Assembly: GCF_021654335.1 (NCBI RefSeq) | Contig: NZ_AP023423.1 | Coordinates: 186,001 to 250,000 of the forward strand | Direction of reading: 5' to 3' | DNA length: 64,000 nt | Source: Sideroxyarcus emersonii | GTDB taxonomy: Bacteria; Pseudomonadota; Gammaproteobacteria; Burkholderiales; Gallionellaceae | Shown: piece after piece, positions 8,263 to 17,034 of the stretch | Layout: every line of letters begins with the position of its first letter | How positions within the stretch are numbered: the stretch's first letter is position 1 | Made by a program: the position numbers and the translations under genes | Notes under the pieces: generated by a model | Databases searched by the model: none | The model's input: only the letters and a program-made list of their open reading frames with translations | Told to the model about the DNA's origin: nothing

Positions 8263-9750
8263 CTAGCGGTGCGTCCGCGCATCGAGCCCGTCCAGCACCA
8301 TCTCGGCTGCGCGCAGCACCGCACGCGCCTTGTTCTGCGTTTCCATCCATTCGCTGTCCGGCACCGAGTCGGCGACGATGCCGGCCCCTGCCTGCACATA
8401 GAGCGTGTCGTCCTTCACCACGGCGGTGCGCAGCGCGATGGCGACATCCATGTCGCCGTTGAATGCGAGATAGCCGACCGCCCCGGCATAGATGCCGCGC
8501 TTGCTCGGCTCCAGTTCGTCGATGATCTCCATCGCGCGCACCTTGGCGGCGCCGGATACGGTGCCGGCGGGGAAGGTGGCCTTCAGCACATCCATCGCAC
8601 CCAGGCCCTGCTTGAGTTTTGCCTCGACGTTGGAGACGATGTGCATCACGTGCGAGTAGCGCTCGATCACCATCTTGTCGGTGAGCCGGACAGTGCCGTT
8701 CTGCGCCACGCGGCCGATGTCGTTGCGGCCGAGGTCGATCAGCATCAGGTGTTCGGCCAGTTCCTTCGGGTCGGCCAGCAGTTCTTGCGCGAGTTCCGTG
8801 TCCTTTTGCGGCGTCTTGCCGCGCGGGCGCGTGCCGGCGATGGGGCGCACGGTCACCGTGTCGCCTTCCAGTCGTGCCAGAATTTCAGGCGATGAGCCGA
8901 CCACGTGGTGGTCGCCCATGTCGTAGTAGAACATGTAGGGCGACGGGTTGATGCTGCGCAATGCGCGATACAGCGACAGCGGCGATGCCGGGAAATGCTG
9001 CGACATGCGCTGCGACAGCACCACCTGCATGATGTCGCCGTCGAAGATGTATTGTTTGGAACGCTCCACCGCCGCCTTGAACGCGGCTTCGCCGAACTCG
9101 GATTTCGCCTCGTAGCGGCGCATCTGCGGCGCGTCGGGGATCTGCACCGGTTGGCGCAGGGCGCGCTGCAATTCGTCCAGGCGCTGCAGCGCCGTACGGT
9201 AGGCGTCGGCATGCGCGGGGTCGGCATATACGATGAACGTGAGCTTGCCCGACAGGTTGTCGATCACCGCGAGCTGTTCGGTGAGCATCAGCAGGATGTC
9301 GGGGGTGCCGAGTACATCCGGCTTTTGCGTGCCGGCCAGCTTGTGTTCGATATAGCGCACCGTGTCGTAGCCGAAATAACCGGCCAGTCCGCCGGTGAAA
9401 CGAGGCAGGCCGGACAGCGGTGCGACCTTGAAGCGGGTCCGGTATTCCTCGATGTAGGCGAGCGGATCGGCGGCTTCCTGGGTGGTCTCGCCGGCGGGCG
9501 TGGTCAGCGTGACCTGCCTGCCGCGCACGGTGATGCGCGTGTCGGCAGGCAGGCCGATGAAGGAGTAGCGCCCGAAGCGTTCGCCGCCCTGCACCGACTC
9601 CAGCAGGTAGGAGAAAGGGCGATTGGCGAGCTTGAGGTACAGCGACAGCGGCGTATCGAGGTCGGCGAAGGTTTCCGCAACCAGCGGGATGCGGTTGTAG
9701 CCTTGCCTGGCAAGTGCATTGAATTCTTGTTCGGTGACAGGGGACAGCAT
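8263..9750 (-). CDS. trpE: Anthranilate synthase component I
   Basis: 495 residues, the normal length. It converts chorismate to anthranilate with TrpG. The N-terminal domain carries '[20 protein letters not shown]', which holds the Leu-Glu-Ser element used in tryptophan feedback binding in the family. The chorismate-binding core has '[13 protein letters not shown]', 'SPEILARL', '[13 protein letters not shown]', '[15 protein letters not shown]' and '[16 protein letters not shown]'. The upstream 111 bases to gph contain a possible Trp leader peptide and competing hairpins, so attenuation-type control is plausible. The start codon is preceded by AGAGAGG. Confidence 0.97.
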   Translation of the reverse strand: MLSPVTEQEFNALARQGYNRIPLVAETFADLDTPLSLYLKLANRPFSYLLESVQGGERFGRYSFIGLPADTRITVRGRQVTLTTPAGETTQEAADPLAYIEEYRTRFKVAPLSGLPRFTGGLAGYFGYDTVRYIEHKLAGTQKPDVLGTPDILLMLTEQLAVIDNLSGKLTFIVYADPAHADAYRTALQRLDELQRALRQPVQIPDAPQMRRYEAKSEFGEAAFKAAVERSKQYIFDGDIMQVVLSQRMSQHFPASPLSLYRALRSINPSPYMFYYDMGDHHVVGSSPEILARLEGDTVTVRPIAGTRPRGKTPQKDTELAQELLADPKELAEHLMLIDLGRNDIGRVAQNGTVRLTDKMVIERYSHVMHIVSNVEAKLKQGLGAMDVLKATFPAGTVSGAAKVRAMEIIDELEPSKRGIYAGAVGYLAFNGDMDVAIALRTAVVKDDTLYVQAGAGIVADSVPDSEWMETQNKARAVLRAAEMVLDGLDARTHR

Positions 9751-9792
9751 AAGAGCCTCTCTAAATGGATTGCGAAGACGATGGGTGGCGCA

Positions 9793-9821
9793 GCATCTGG
9801 CGATGCGGAATCACCATCGCC
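9793..9821 (-). promoter_or_regulatory. Two mutually exclusive hairpins in the trpE leader
   Basis: On the minus strand, hairpin A pairs GGCGATG (9821-9815) with CATCGCC (9805-9799) across a 9-base loop; the 7-bp stem is perfect. Hairpin B pairs GCATC (9806-9802) with GATGC (9797-9793) across 4 bases and uses bases of A's second arm, so A and B cannot form together. The last codons of the putative leader peptide (TGG TGA, 9816-9811) lie at the loop of A. No T-run follows B, so a classical intrinsic terminator is not seen; control of trpE translation is the alternative. Confidence 0.4.
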
Positions 9822-9858
9822 GGGCGGTCGTCTTTGCAGAGAGGTCGTTATGTGTCAT
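9811..9858 (-). CDS. Putative trp leader peptide
   Basis: A 15-codon open frame, ATG 9858 to TGA 9811, encodes MTHNDLSAKTTARRW, with a tryptophan as the final residue. It begins 3 bases after the gph stop codon (TGACCCATG) and lies about 60 bases upstream of trpE. There is no strong Shine-Dalgarno sequence, so translation would depend on coupling to gph. Known trp leader peptides in other bacteria carry Trp codons near the end and overlap alternative RNA structures; both features are seen here. A single Trp codon in a short frame could arise by chance, so this is a candidate only. Confidence 0.4.
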   Translation of the reverse strand: MTHNDLSAKTTARRW

Positions 9859-9861
9859 GGG

Positions 9862-10548
9862 TCAAACGCGTTCTATCAATTTCAGTGCGGCTGGCAGGTC
9901 GGCGATCACGGCATCCAGATCCAGCCCGTCCACAGGCTCGCCGTGATTATAACCATAAGGTACGCAGAACACCGGACAGCCTGCAGCGCGTGCGGCCACG
10001 GCATCGTTCAGCGAATCGCCGATCAGCAGCATTCTGTCGACCGGTATCCCGAAAAATTTGGCACTGTGCAGCAGCGGCAGCGGGTGCGGTTTTTTCTCCG
10101 GCAGCGTATCGCCGGACAGCACGATGTCGAAGTAATGCGCGAGGCCGATCCCTTGCAGCAGCGGTTCGGTGTAGCGCGCCACCTTGTTGGTAATGCAGCC
10201 CAGCCGGAAACCGGCTGCCTTCATTGCATCCAGTCCCTGCACTACGCCGGCGAACGGTTTGCTTTGCAGCAGCAACTCGGTGTAATGCTTCTCGAAGATC
10301 GGCAGCGCCTTGTCGTACAGGGCGGCATCCGGTTCGGCGTGCATGTCGCCGGTCAGCGCACGCTTCACCAGCCAGGAGATGCCGTTGCCGATGTAGCTCA
10401 TCAGCAGATCCTGCGACACGGGCGGACGGCCCATGTCGCGCAGCATGCGGTTGGCCGATTCGGCCAGTTCCGGTGCGGTATGCAAAAGTGTTCCGTCGAG
10501 GTCGATGACCACGGCCGAGATGGCCAGGGGGAAATTCCTGAAACCCAT
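9862..10548 (-). CDS. gph: Phosphoglycolate phosphatase (HAD superfamily)
   Basis: 228 residues. HAD motif I is 'VVIDLDGTLLHTAPEL', motif II is in 'LGCITNKVA', and motifs III/IV are 'KKPHPLPLLHSAKFFG' and 'LLIGDSLNDAVAARAAG'. The cap domain is of the Gph/GmhB-like helical type. It hydrolyses 2-phosphoglycolate, a product of DNA repair and of Rubisco oxygenation. The latter would matter in an autotroph, but no Rubisco gene is in the window. Its start overlaps the rpe stop by one base (TAATG); rpe-gph-trpE is a conserved order in proteobacteria. Confidence 0.95.
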   Translation of the reverse strand: MGFRNFPLAISAVVIDLDGTLLHTAPELAESANRMLRDMGRPPVSQDLLMSYIGNGISWLVKRALTGDMHAEPDAALYDKALPIFEKHYTELLLQSKPFAGVVQGLDAMKAAGFRLGCITNKVARYTEPLLQGIGLAHYFDIVLSGDTLPEKKPHPLPLLHSAKFFGIPVDRMLLIGDSLNDAVAARAAGCPVFCVPYGYNHGEPVDGLDLDAVIADLPAALKLIERV

Positions 10549-11234
10549 TACTTCTTCACTTTCGCCAGTTCGGCGCGCATTTCACCGATGATGGTGTCGT
10601 AACGGTTCTTGTCCTGTTCGTTGCGCTTGCCGAAAACGGCGGAGCCTGCCACGAAGGTATCCACGCCCGCTTCCGCCACTTCCCTGATGTTGGCCGGGCC
10701 GACGCCGCCGTCGATCTCCAGGCGGCAGTTGTACTTGCCGGCATCGATCATCTGGCGCACCTTGCGTGCCTTGTCCAGCACGTAGGGAATGAATTTCTGG
10801 CCGCCGAATCCGGGATTGACCGACATCAGCAATACCATGTCCAGCTTGGGCAGGGTATATTCCAGCACGTCCAGCGGCGTGGCGGGGTTGAACACCAGGC
10901 CTGCCTTGCAGCCGCTTTCCTTGATCAGGCCGATGGTGCGGTCGATGTGCTCGGACGCTTCCGGGTGGAAGGTGATGTAGGTCGCACCGGCCTTGGCGAA
11001 ATCGGGAATGATGCGATCCACCGGCTTGACCATCAGGTGCACGTCGATCGGGGCGGTCACGCCGTGCTTGCGCAGCGCTTCGCACACCAGCGGGCCGATG
11101 GTCAGGTTGGGCACGTAATGGTTGTCCATCACGTCGAAGTGCACGATGTCCGCGCCGGAGGCGAGCACGTTGTCGACCTCCTCGCCTAGCCTGGCGAAGT
11201 TGGCGGAAAGGATGCTGGGTGCGATCTGGTACAT
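10548..11234 (-). CDS. rpe: Ribulose-phosphate 3-epimerase
   Basis: 228 residues. ATG 11234 gives the family-typical '[20 protein letters not shown]'; an in-frame ATG upstream would add 21 residues unlike the family. The TIM-barrel motifs are present: '[20 protein letters not shown]' with the metal Asp and His, '[10 protein letters not shown]', '[14 protein letters not shown]' and '[11 protein letters not shown]'. It interconverts ribulose-5-P and xylulose-5-P in the pentose phosphate and Calvin cycles. It is the first gene of the rpe-gph-trpEGD-relA run. Confidence 0.97.
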   Translation of the reverse strand: MYQIAPSILSANFARLGEEVDNVLASGADIVHFDVMDNHYVPNLTIGPLVCEALRKHGVTAPIDVHLMVKPVDRIIPDFAKAGATYITFHPEASEHIDRTIGLIKESGCKAGLVFNPATPLDVLEYTLPKLDMVLLMSVNPGFGGQKFIPYVLDKARKVRQMIDAGKYNCRLEIDGGVGPANIREVAEAGVDTFVAGSAVFGKRNEQDKNRYDTIIGEMRAELAKVKK

Positions 11235-11755
11235 GTTGGTCCTCAGGGTGATTTGAATTCGAGACGGCCATTTTACCCGAAACTCCTCCAGGCACATCAG
11301 CCCGTTTCCATGGCTGCGAACGCCCGGCCAGCGCGGGGCGGGCAGGCAGGCCCAGCGGATGCGCGAGGTGGTTGCGCGGCGAGCAGGGCAAGCCGCTTCT
11401 TACGGGCGGCACACAAGACCATATCGAAGAAATGGTTGATGGCATAGGCAGTACTATGCCGTTATATAGGCAGTCCGGAGTATGTAAATGGTCGCATATT
11501 AAGTATAAGATGGCATCCGATAGGGGAATTAAGTGCTCGCAAAGCCATCGTGCGGAATAAACAGCTTGCTGTTTGGTTGACGCCAGATCGGCTACGGCAT
11601 ATCCGAAACGCAAATTTCCGCAGGTGTCGGGCAGGCATGGCGCCACACGGCTGATTCCAGCAGAATCGGCTGCGAGGTTCTGCGTGCGGTGCGCCGCACG
11701 ATCTGCCAGGCGAGCTTTTGAAGAAACGGTATCGCAGAACAACAACAGGGTTGAT
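11235..11755. other. 521-base divergent intergenic region between rpe and the histidine kinase
   Basis: No convincing gene is seen: the short open frames here lack family features and ribosome binding sites. The half nearer rpe is GC-rich; the part from about 11430 to 11560 is more AT-rich and probably holds promoters for the rightward kinase genes. It contains the 7-bp inverted repeat at 11441-11460. Confidence 0.5.
11441..11460. promoter_or_regulatory. 7-bp inverted repeat, possible operator
   Basis: GGCATAG (11441-11447) and CTATGCC (11454-11460) form a perfect dyad across 6 bases (GCAGTA). It is in the AT-richer part of the intergenic region, about 300 bases upstream of the histidine-kinase start. 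It could be a regulator site or a small hairpin; no T-run follows. Confidence 0.35.
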
Positions 11756-13489
11756 ATGAACAGATCTGAGATCGAGCAGAACATTCTGATGGGGCTGGTG
11801 GTCTCGATCATGCTGGGTGCCCTGTGGTTTTTTTACGATAAGACCCAGGCGGTCGATCTGCGCGAGCAGAACGAGGTGATGAGCCTGCTGAACGAGGTCA
11901 AGGAGATCGATGGCCGCTGGGATATGGAAGTGCAGCGCGCGCGCATCGATCTGGGCGGGCAGGATATGCCGGCAGTCCGTACCGATTCCGGCGAAAAAGC
12001 GCTGCGCGACATTACCCGTTTCGCCGGGCTGACTTCCAGCAAGGCACTCAGGAGCGGCCTGCCCGAACTCAGAAGCGCCATACAGCTGAAGTCCGAACTG
12101 GTGCAGCAATTCCTGTCCGAAAACCGGGCCAACAAGGCGATGCTGCAGGACCTGATGGGTGCGGTAGCCGAATTGACGGCACAGCAGCGGACGCAAAAAT
12201 CATCGCCATCCTTGTTGCAGGTATTGAGCCGGCTGGGCGAGACCGCCCCGCAATATTTCCTGCACGGGGAAGAATCCCGGCAGCTCATCCTGCAGGATTC
12301 GGTGGCGCAACTGGGTACCCTGTTGCCAGGCTCGAACGAGCAGGCGCGGATCGCAACTGCGGTGCAGTCGCTGCTGGAACATGTTCCGGTGGAACTGGGG
12401 CATTTCACCCGGCTGGAAGGATTGAGCACGGGGCCGCGACTGATCAACCTGACATTGTCGTTCAATAGCGAGCTGGAAGATGCGCTGCAGGAAAAAGAGC
12501 GTTACCGCATTTATCTGGTGTATTACGCATCGGCCCTGCTGGTATTGCTGATCTATTTCGGGGCCAGGTTGAGGGCAGCGAACCAGACCCTGGAGCATCG
12601 GGTCGAGGCGCGCACGCGCGAGTTGTCGGATGCCCTGAAGCATCTGAAGGAATCCGAGACGCAATTGATTCAGTCGGAAAAGATGTCCTCGCTCGGGCAA
12701 ATGGTGGCGGGAGTCGCGCACGAGATCAACACGCCGCTGGCCTACGTGAAGAACAGTCTGGGGCAGGTCTCCGAGCAGCTGCCGGCTATCGGCGATACGC
12801 TGGATCACTGCGACAAGCTGCTCGAATTCCTGCGGGCAGGCGACGATGCGGAAGGGCTGTCGCGCGAGTTCCAGCAAACGAGCATGCTGCTCGGTACGCT
12901 GAAGCAGCAGCATGTCATCGAGGAATTGAGCAAGCTGGTCAAGGACGGCCTGTTCGGCACCGGCCAGGTGTCGGAGATCGTCGGCAACCTGAAGAACTTC
13001 AGCCGGCTTGATCGCAGCAAGGTCGCGCACACCAACCTGAACGAAAGCCTGAACAATACCCTGCTGCTGGCCAAGCACCAGCTCAAGTCCGTCAAGGTGG
13101 TCAAGAATTTCGGCGCCATCCCGGAGATCACCTGTGCCCCCTCGCAAATCAACCAGGTGTTCCTGAACCTGGTCACCAACGCCATACAGGCCATGCCGGG
13201 CGAGCATGGGACGCTCACCCTGACCTCCCGTGCCGACGGTGAAGGTGTCGCGGTCGATGTGGAGGATGACGGATCCGGCATTCCGGCCGAGGTCATGTCC
13301 AAGATATTCGATCCGTTCTTCACGACCAAGGAGGTCGGCAAAGGCACCGGCCTGGGACTGTCCATCTCCTACAAGATCATCCAGCAGCATGGCGGCAGGA
13401 TCAGCGTCGACTCGAAGCCCAATGTGGGGACGAAGTTCACCGTGTGGCTGCCGCTGACGCCGCCTGACGAAGCGCAACTGGAGGGCTAG
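11756..13489 (+). CDS. Membrane sensor histidine kinase
   Basis: 577 residues, ATG 11756 chosen because an N-terminal membrane helix (residues 10-27) follows at once. A periplasmic, all-helical sensor region covers about 30-250. Its beginning ('LLNEVKEIDGRWDMEVQRAR') resembles DAHL-type helical ligand-binding domains, which is a tentative match. A second membrane helix (252-269) leads into a coiled coil ('RVEARTRELSDALKHLKESE'). The HisKA box is 'GVAHEINTPLAYVKN', with the phosphoacceptor at His322. The HATPase domain has 'NQVFLNLVTNAIQAMPG', 'DVEDDGSGIPAE', 'FDPFFTTKEVGKGTGLGLSI'. No classical response regulator follows; instead the next gene, 8 bases on, is a Ser/Thr kinase carrying receiver domains. 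Confidence 0.93.
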   Translation: MNRSEIEQNILMGLVVSIMLGALWFFYDKTQAVDLREQNEVMSLLNEVKEIDGRWDMEVQRARIDLGGQDMPAVRTDSGEKALRDITRFAGLTSSKALRSGLPELRSAIQLKSELVQQFLSENRANKAMLQDLMGAVAELTAQQRTQKSSPSLLQVLSRLGETAPQYFLHGEESRQLILQDSVAQLGTLLPGSNEQARIATAVQSLLEHVPVELGHFTRLEGLSTGPRLINLTLSFNSELEDALQEKERYRIYLVYYASALLVLLIYFGARLRAANQTLEHRVEARTRELSDALKHLKESETQLIQSEKMSSLGQMVAGVAHEINTPLAYVKNSLGQVSEQLPAIGDTLDHCDKLLEFLRAGDDAEGLSREFQQTSMLLGTLKQQHVIEELSKLVKDGLFGTGQVSEIVGNLKNFSRLDRSKVAHTNLNESLNNTLLLAKHQLKSVKVVKNFGAIPEITCAPSQINQVFLNLVTNAIQAMPGEHGTLTLTSRADGEGVAVDVEDDGSGIPAEVMSKIFDPFFTTKEVGKGTGLGLSISYKIIQQHGGRISVDSKPNVGTKFTVWLPLTPPDEAQLEG

Positions 13490-13497
13490 TCCGGTCC

Positions 13498-15378
13498 ATG
13501 AACGAACCCGTGAAAAAAATCGGCAAGTACCAGATCCAGGGCGAACTCGGCAGCGGAGGCATGGGCATCGTCTACAAGGGCTGGGATCCAGCCATCTCGC
13601 GGGAGGTGGCGATCAAGGGCGTCAACAAGAGCGCCTTGCCGGAGGGGGATCGCGAGCATGTGTTGCAGCGCTTCCGCCACGAGGCACAGGCGGTGGGCCG
13701 GCTGGTGCATCCGCGCATCGTGCAGATCTACGATTACATCGAGGATGAGCAGGCGGCCTACATCATCATGGAGCTGGTCAACGGCAAGACGCTTGCACAC
13801 CACCTGGCGGCCAACGAGAAGTTCGGCCTGCAGGAAGTGGCGCAGATCATCTTGCAGACCCTGGACGGCATCGGCTATGCCCATGCGCAAGGCGTGATCC
13901 ACCGCGACCTGAAGGCGGCCAACGTCATGATCAACAATGACGGGCGCATCAAGATCAACGACTTCGGCATCGCGCGCATCGATTCGTCCGAACTGACCAG
14001 GGCCGGCGAACTGGTCGGCACGCCGTCGTACATGTCACCCGAACAATTCACCGGGGCCAAAATCGACCGGACCACGGACCTGTACTCGATCGGCATCCTG
14101 GCCTATGAGCTGCTGACCGGCAGGAAACCGTTCACCGGTACGGTCGCTGCCATCATGCAGCAAGTGGTCAATGCCGTGCCCGAAAAACCCTCTGCGCTGA
14201 ACCCCGCGCTGTCGCCCGAGATCGACCAGGTGCTGGGCAAGGTCCTGGCAAAGAAGCCTGCCGACCGTTACCAGACGGCGCAGGAATTCGCCGATGCCTT
14301 CCGGGATGCGATCGACGCGCTGATCGATCAGGGCAAGCCGAAGACCGCAGCGAGCCTCCCCGATGCGTCGAAGTTGCTGGATGCCGCTCGCGGGCTCAGG
14401 TTCGATGCGGTGAACGGACACAATGCAGACGCGCCGCAGGAAGCTTTCGGGGACAGTCCGATCACGCTGGAGCCGGGCCTGAAGAAAGCCAACCTGCTGA
14501 TCGTGGATGACGAGGAGCGCATCCTGACGGCGCTGAAATCGCTGTTCCGCCAGCGTTACCATGTGTTCACCACGACCGACGGCAACAAGGCGCTGGATTT
14601 CCTGACCCGCTACCAGATGCACGTCATCATCAGCGACCAGCGCATGCCGGTCATGACGGGAGTGGAGATGCTGCGCCGGTCGCGCGAGATCTCGCCGCGC
14701 AGCGTGCGCATCCTGTTGACCGGCTATTCCGACCTGGCCTCCATCGTGGGCTCGATCAACGACGGCGAAGTGTACCGGTTCATCAACAAGCCCTGGGACA
14801 ACCAGGCGCTGCAGACGCTGGTGGGAGAGGCGGCGACGATCGCGTTCGAACTGGCCAACACGAAGTCCGCCGCCGTGCCCTTGCCGGAAAAGATGGCGGC
14901 AGGCGTGCTGGTGATCGACGAAGACGAGGAGGTCTTCCGCGTGGTTCGGGAGCTGATCGGAAGCCTGTGCCCGGTGTTTTACGCGGAGGATACCGATACT
15001 GCGTTGAGCCTGCTGAAGAAACATGAAATCGCCGTCGTCATCGCGGATGTCGAATCGAGCCAGGAGCGGCTGACTTCGATGCTCAAGCTGTTGAAACAGG
15101 AATATCCGCAGATCCTTTCCATCATCGCAACCAAGGCCAAGGATGCCGAACTGGTGATCGACCTCATCAACCAGGCGCAGGTGTTCCGCATCCTGCACAA
15201 GCCGATCAGCGTCCCGACCCTGAAGGTGCAGCTGCACGCCGCGTTGCAGCGCCACCTCGCGTATGCCGAGGTGCCGGAGCTGGTGAAGGCGCATAAAGTC
15301 GAGATGCCGGAGAAATTCCGCGTTTCCACCACCGCCGTCAATATCCTGAGAAGGCTCGGGCTGATCCGGCAGCATTAG
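13498..15378 (+). CDS. Ser/Thr protein kinase fused to two receiver (REC) domains
   Basis: 626 residues. A Hanks-type kinase covers about 8-280: glycine loop 'GELGSGGMGIVYKG', ATP-anchoring Lys40 in VAIK, catalytic 'HRDLKAANVM' (Asp137) and DFG at 155-157, with an intact APE-like 'MSPEQF'. After a linker, REC1 (about 331-450) has the acidic pair Asp337-Asp338, phosphoacceptor Asp380 ('IISDQRMPVMTG') and Lys431 ('FINKPWD'). REC2 (about 468-590) is diverged but keeps 'LVIDEDEEV', Asp517 and 'HKPIS'. There is no membrane segment, so it is cytoplasmic. The tight spacing to the histidine kinase suggests that kinase phosphorylates REC1 and thereby controls the Ser/Thr kinase; this is an inference. 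Targets are unknown. Confidence 0.92.
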   Translation: MNEPVKKIGKYQIQGELGSGGMGIVYKGWDPAISREVAIKGVNKSALPEGDREHVLQRFRHEAQAVGRLVHPRIVQIYDYIEDEQAAYIIMELVNGKTLAHHLAANEKFGLQEVAQIILQTLDGIGYAHAQGVIHRDLKAANVMINNDGRIKINDFGIARIDSSELTRAGELVGTPSYMSPEQFTGAKIDRTTDLYSIGILAYELLTGRKPFTGTVAAIMQQVVNAVPEKPSALNPALSPEIDQVLGKVLAKKPADRYQTAQEFADAFRDAIDALIDQGKPKTAASLPDASKLLDAARGLRFDAVNGHNADAPQEAFGDSPITLEPGLKKANLLIVDDEERILTALKSLFRQRYHVFTTTDGNKALDFLTRYQMHVIISDQRMPVMTGVEMLRRSREISPRSVRILLTGYSDLASIVGSINDGEVYRFINKPWDNQALQTLVGEAATIAFELANTKSAAVPLPEKMAAGVLVIDEDEEVFRVVRELIGSLCPVFYAEDTDTALSLLKKHEIAVVIADVESSQERLTSMLKLLKQEYPQILSIIATKAKDAELVIDLINQAQVFRILHKPISVPTLKVQLHAALQRHLAYAEVPELVKAHKVEMPEKFRVSTTAVNILRRLGLIRQH

Positions 15379-15458
15379 CCGGTGCGCAATCCGGGCGATT
15401 GTCGGCGCGCAGCGAAACGCCGCTTGTCATGGCGTGCAAAATACGGTGAAATGCCGCG

Positions 15459-15842
15459 ATGGAAGATTCCTCCCGCTACCGCATCCAGGTCTCCGTGCAA
15501 GTGCGTTACCTTGCCGACCAATCCGACGAAGCCGACAACCGTTATGTGTTCGCATATACCATCACGCTCACCAACGAGGGCGAGCGCGCCGTGCAATTGC
15601 TGAGTCGCCACTGGATCATCAATGACGCCAACAACCATGTGCAGGAAGTCAGGGGGAAGGGCGTGGTGGGCGAGCAGCCGGTCATCAAGCCGGGGCAGAG
15701 TTTCGAATACACCAGCGGCACCGTGCTGGCCACGCAGGTCGGCACCATGTCGGGCAGCTACCAGATGCAGGTCGAGGACGGTGGGGAATTCTCAGTTCCC
15801 ATCCCCCAATTCGTGCTGAGCGTCCCGCGCGTACTTCACTAG
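15459..15842 (+). CDS. apaG: ApaG domain protein
   Basis: 127 residues, matching the family. The immunoglobulin-like fold is recognised from 'YRIQVSVQVRYLADQSDE', 'FAYTITLTNEG', 'LLSRHWIINDANNHVQEV', 'GVVGEQPVIKPGQSFEYTSG' and 'GTMSGSYQM'. ApaG is linked in enterics to Co2+/Mg2+ resistance and is often found near apaH or cell-wall genes; the biochemical function is not settled. Start ATG 15459. It is followed by mltA after 3 bases, so the two are likely cotranscribed. Confidence 0.96.
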   Translation: MEDSSRYRIQVSVQVRYLADQSDEADNRYVFAYTITLTNEGERAVQLLSRHWIINDANNHVQEVRGKGVVGEQPVIKPGQSFEYTSGTVLATQVGTMSGSYQMQVEDGGEFSVPIPQFVLSVPRVLH

Positions 15843-15845
15843 GCG

Positions 15846-17024
15846 ATGAAGGCAATCATGATCCGGGACAGGTCGATCTGGCTGGCACTGGCTTTGGGGT
15901 TGTTGCTTGCAGCCTGTCAGGCGCCGAAGCCGGTACCGGTGGAGGTCAAGGTGCCGGTCGGCAAGGTCGCCCCCGACTTCATGGTCAGCAAGTGGGAGAT
16001 GTTGCCGGATTGGCCTGCGCCGGACTTGTCCGCCTCGTGGCCGGCAATGCAGCAAAGCTGCCGCGCGCTCCGCCTGAAGCCGGTGTGGTTGCCCATTTGC
16101 GCTGCGGCGGCGAAGATAGGCAGCGACGATGTCGCGGCGCAACGCGCTTTCTACGAGACCTGGTTCACGCCCTACCAGGTGTTCAATCCCGACGGAACCG
16201 ACACCGGTCTCATCACCGGCTATTACGAACCGCTGCTGAAGGGCAGCCGCACGCGCAGCAAGCGCTTCGCCTATCCCCTCTATGCGCCGCCGGATGACAT
16301 GCTTGAAGTGGACATGGGCGAGCTTTATCCGCAATTCAGGGGGCAGCGGGTGCGCGGCCGACTGGAAGGGAAGCGCGTCGTGCCTTATTTCAACCGTGCC
16401 GAGATCGATGCCGGCCTCGATCAGTCGCTGAAAGGACGCGAGCTGTTCTGGGTGGAGGATCCGGTCGAGCTGTTCTTCCTGCAGATACAGGGTTCCGGGC
16501 GGATCGAACTTGAAGACGGTACGCGCGTGAAGGTGGGGTATGCCGACCAGAACGGGCATGGCTATGCCTCGATCGGCAAGAAACTCATCGACATGGGCGA
16601 GCTCAAGCCGGAAGAAGCCTCCATGCAGGGCATCAAGAATTGGGCCGTGAAGAATCCAGAGCGGCTATTTGTGCTGCTGGGACAGAACCCCAGCTATGTC
16701 TTCTTCCGCGTGCTGCCGGATTCGCTTTCCGCGCCGCTCGGTGCACTGGGCGTGCCGCTGACCAATGAATACAGCATCGCTGTCGATCCGCGCACCATCC
16801 CGCTGGGCGTGCCGGTGTTCCTGTCCACTACTTATCCGAACAGCGGCAATCCCCTCAACCGCCTCATGTTCGCGCAGGATACCGGCGGTGCGATCAAGGG
16901 CGCGGTACGTGCCGACTTCTTCTGGGGCTTCGGTGACTATGCAGCGGTGCGTGCCGGCAGCATGAAACAGCCCGGGCGCATGTGGGTGCTGTTCCCGCGG
17001 GGCGGCGAACCGGCATTGAATTGA
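15846..17024 (+). CDS. mltA: Membrane-bound lytic murein transglycosylase A
   Basis: 392 residues. It has a lipoprotein signal peptide with lipobox 'LLLAAC' (Cys at about 21), so it is anchored in the outer membrane. The MltA domain carries 'LITGYYEPLLKGSRT' and the barrel 'FFLQIQGSGRI'; a 3D domain follows with 'SIAVDPRTIPLGVPVFLST' and the catalytic-Asp region 'MFAQDTGGAIKGAVRADFF'. It cleaves the MurNAc-GlcNAc bond to give 1,6-anhydro ends during wall turnover. It converges on the acyltransferase gene 10 bases away. Confidence 0.96.
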   Translation: MKAIMIRDRSIWLALALGLLLAACQAPKPVPVEVKVPVGKVAPDFMVSKWEMLPDWPAPDLSASWPAMQQSCRALRLKPVWLPICAAAAKIGSDDVAAQRAFYETWFTPYQVFNPDGTDTGLITGYYEPLLKGSRTRSKRFAYPLYAPPDDMLEVDMGELYPQFRGQRVRGRLEGKRVVPYFNRAEIDAGLDQSLKGRELFWVEDPVELFFLQIQGSGRIELEDGTRVKVGYADQNGHGYASIGKKLIDMGELKPEEASMQGIKNWAVKNPERLFVLLGQNPSYVFFRVLPDSLSAPLGALGVPLTNEYSIAVDPRTIPLGVPVFLSTTYPNSGNPLNRLMFAQDTGGAIKGAVRADFFWGFGDYAAVRAGSMKQPGRMWVLFPRGGEPALN

Positions 17025-17034
17025 TGCGGCCGCA

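Noticed and set aside
11253..11560. Short open frames in the rpe-kinase intergenic region
   Set aside because: No ribosome binding site, no family features, and composition unlike the neighbouring genes.
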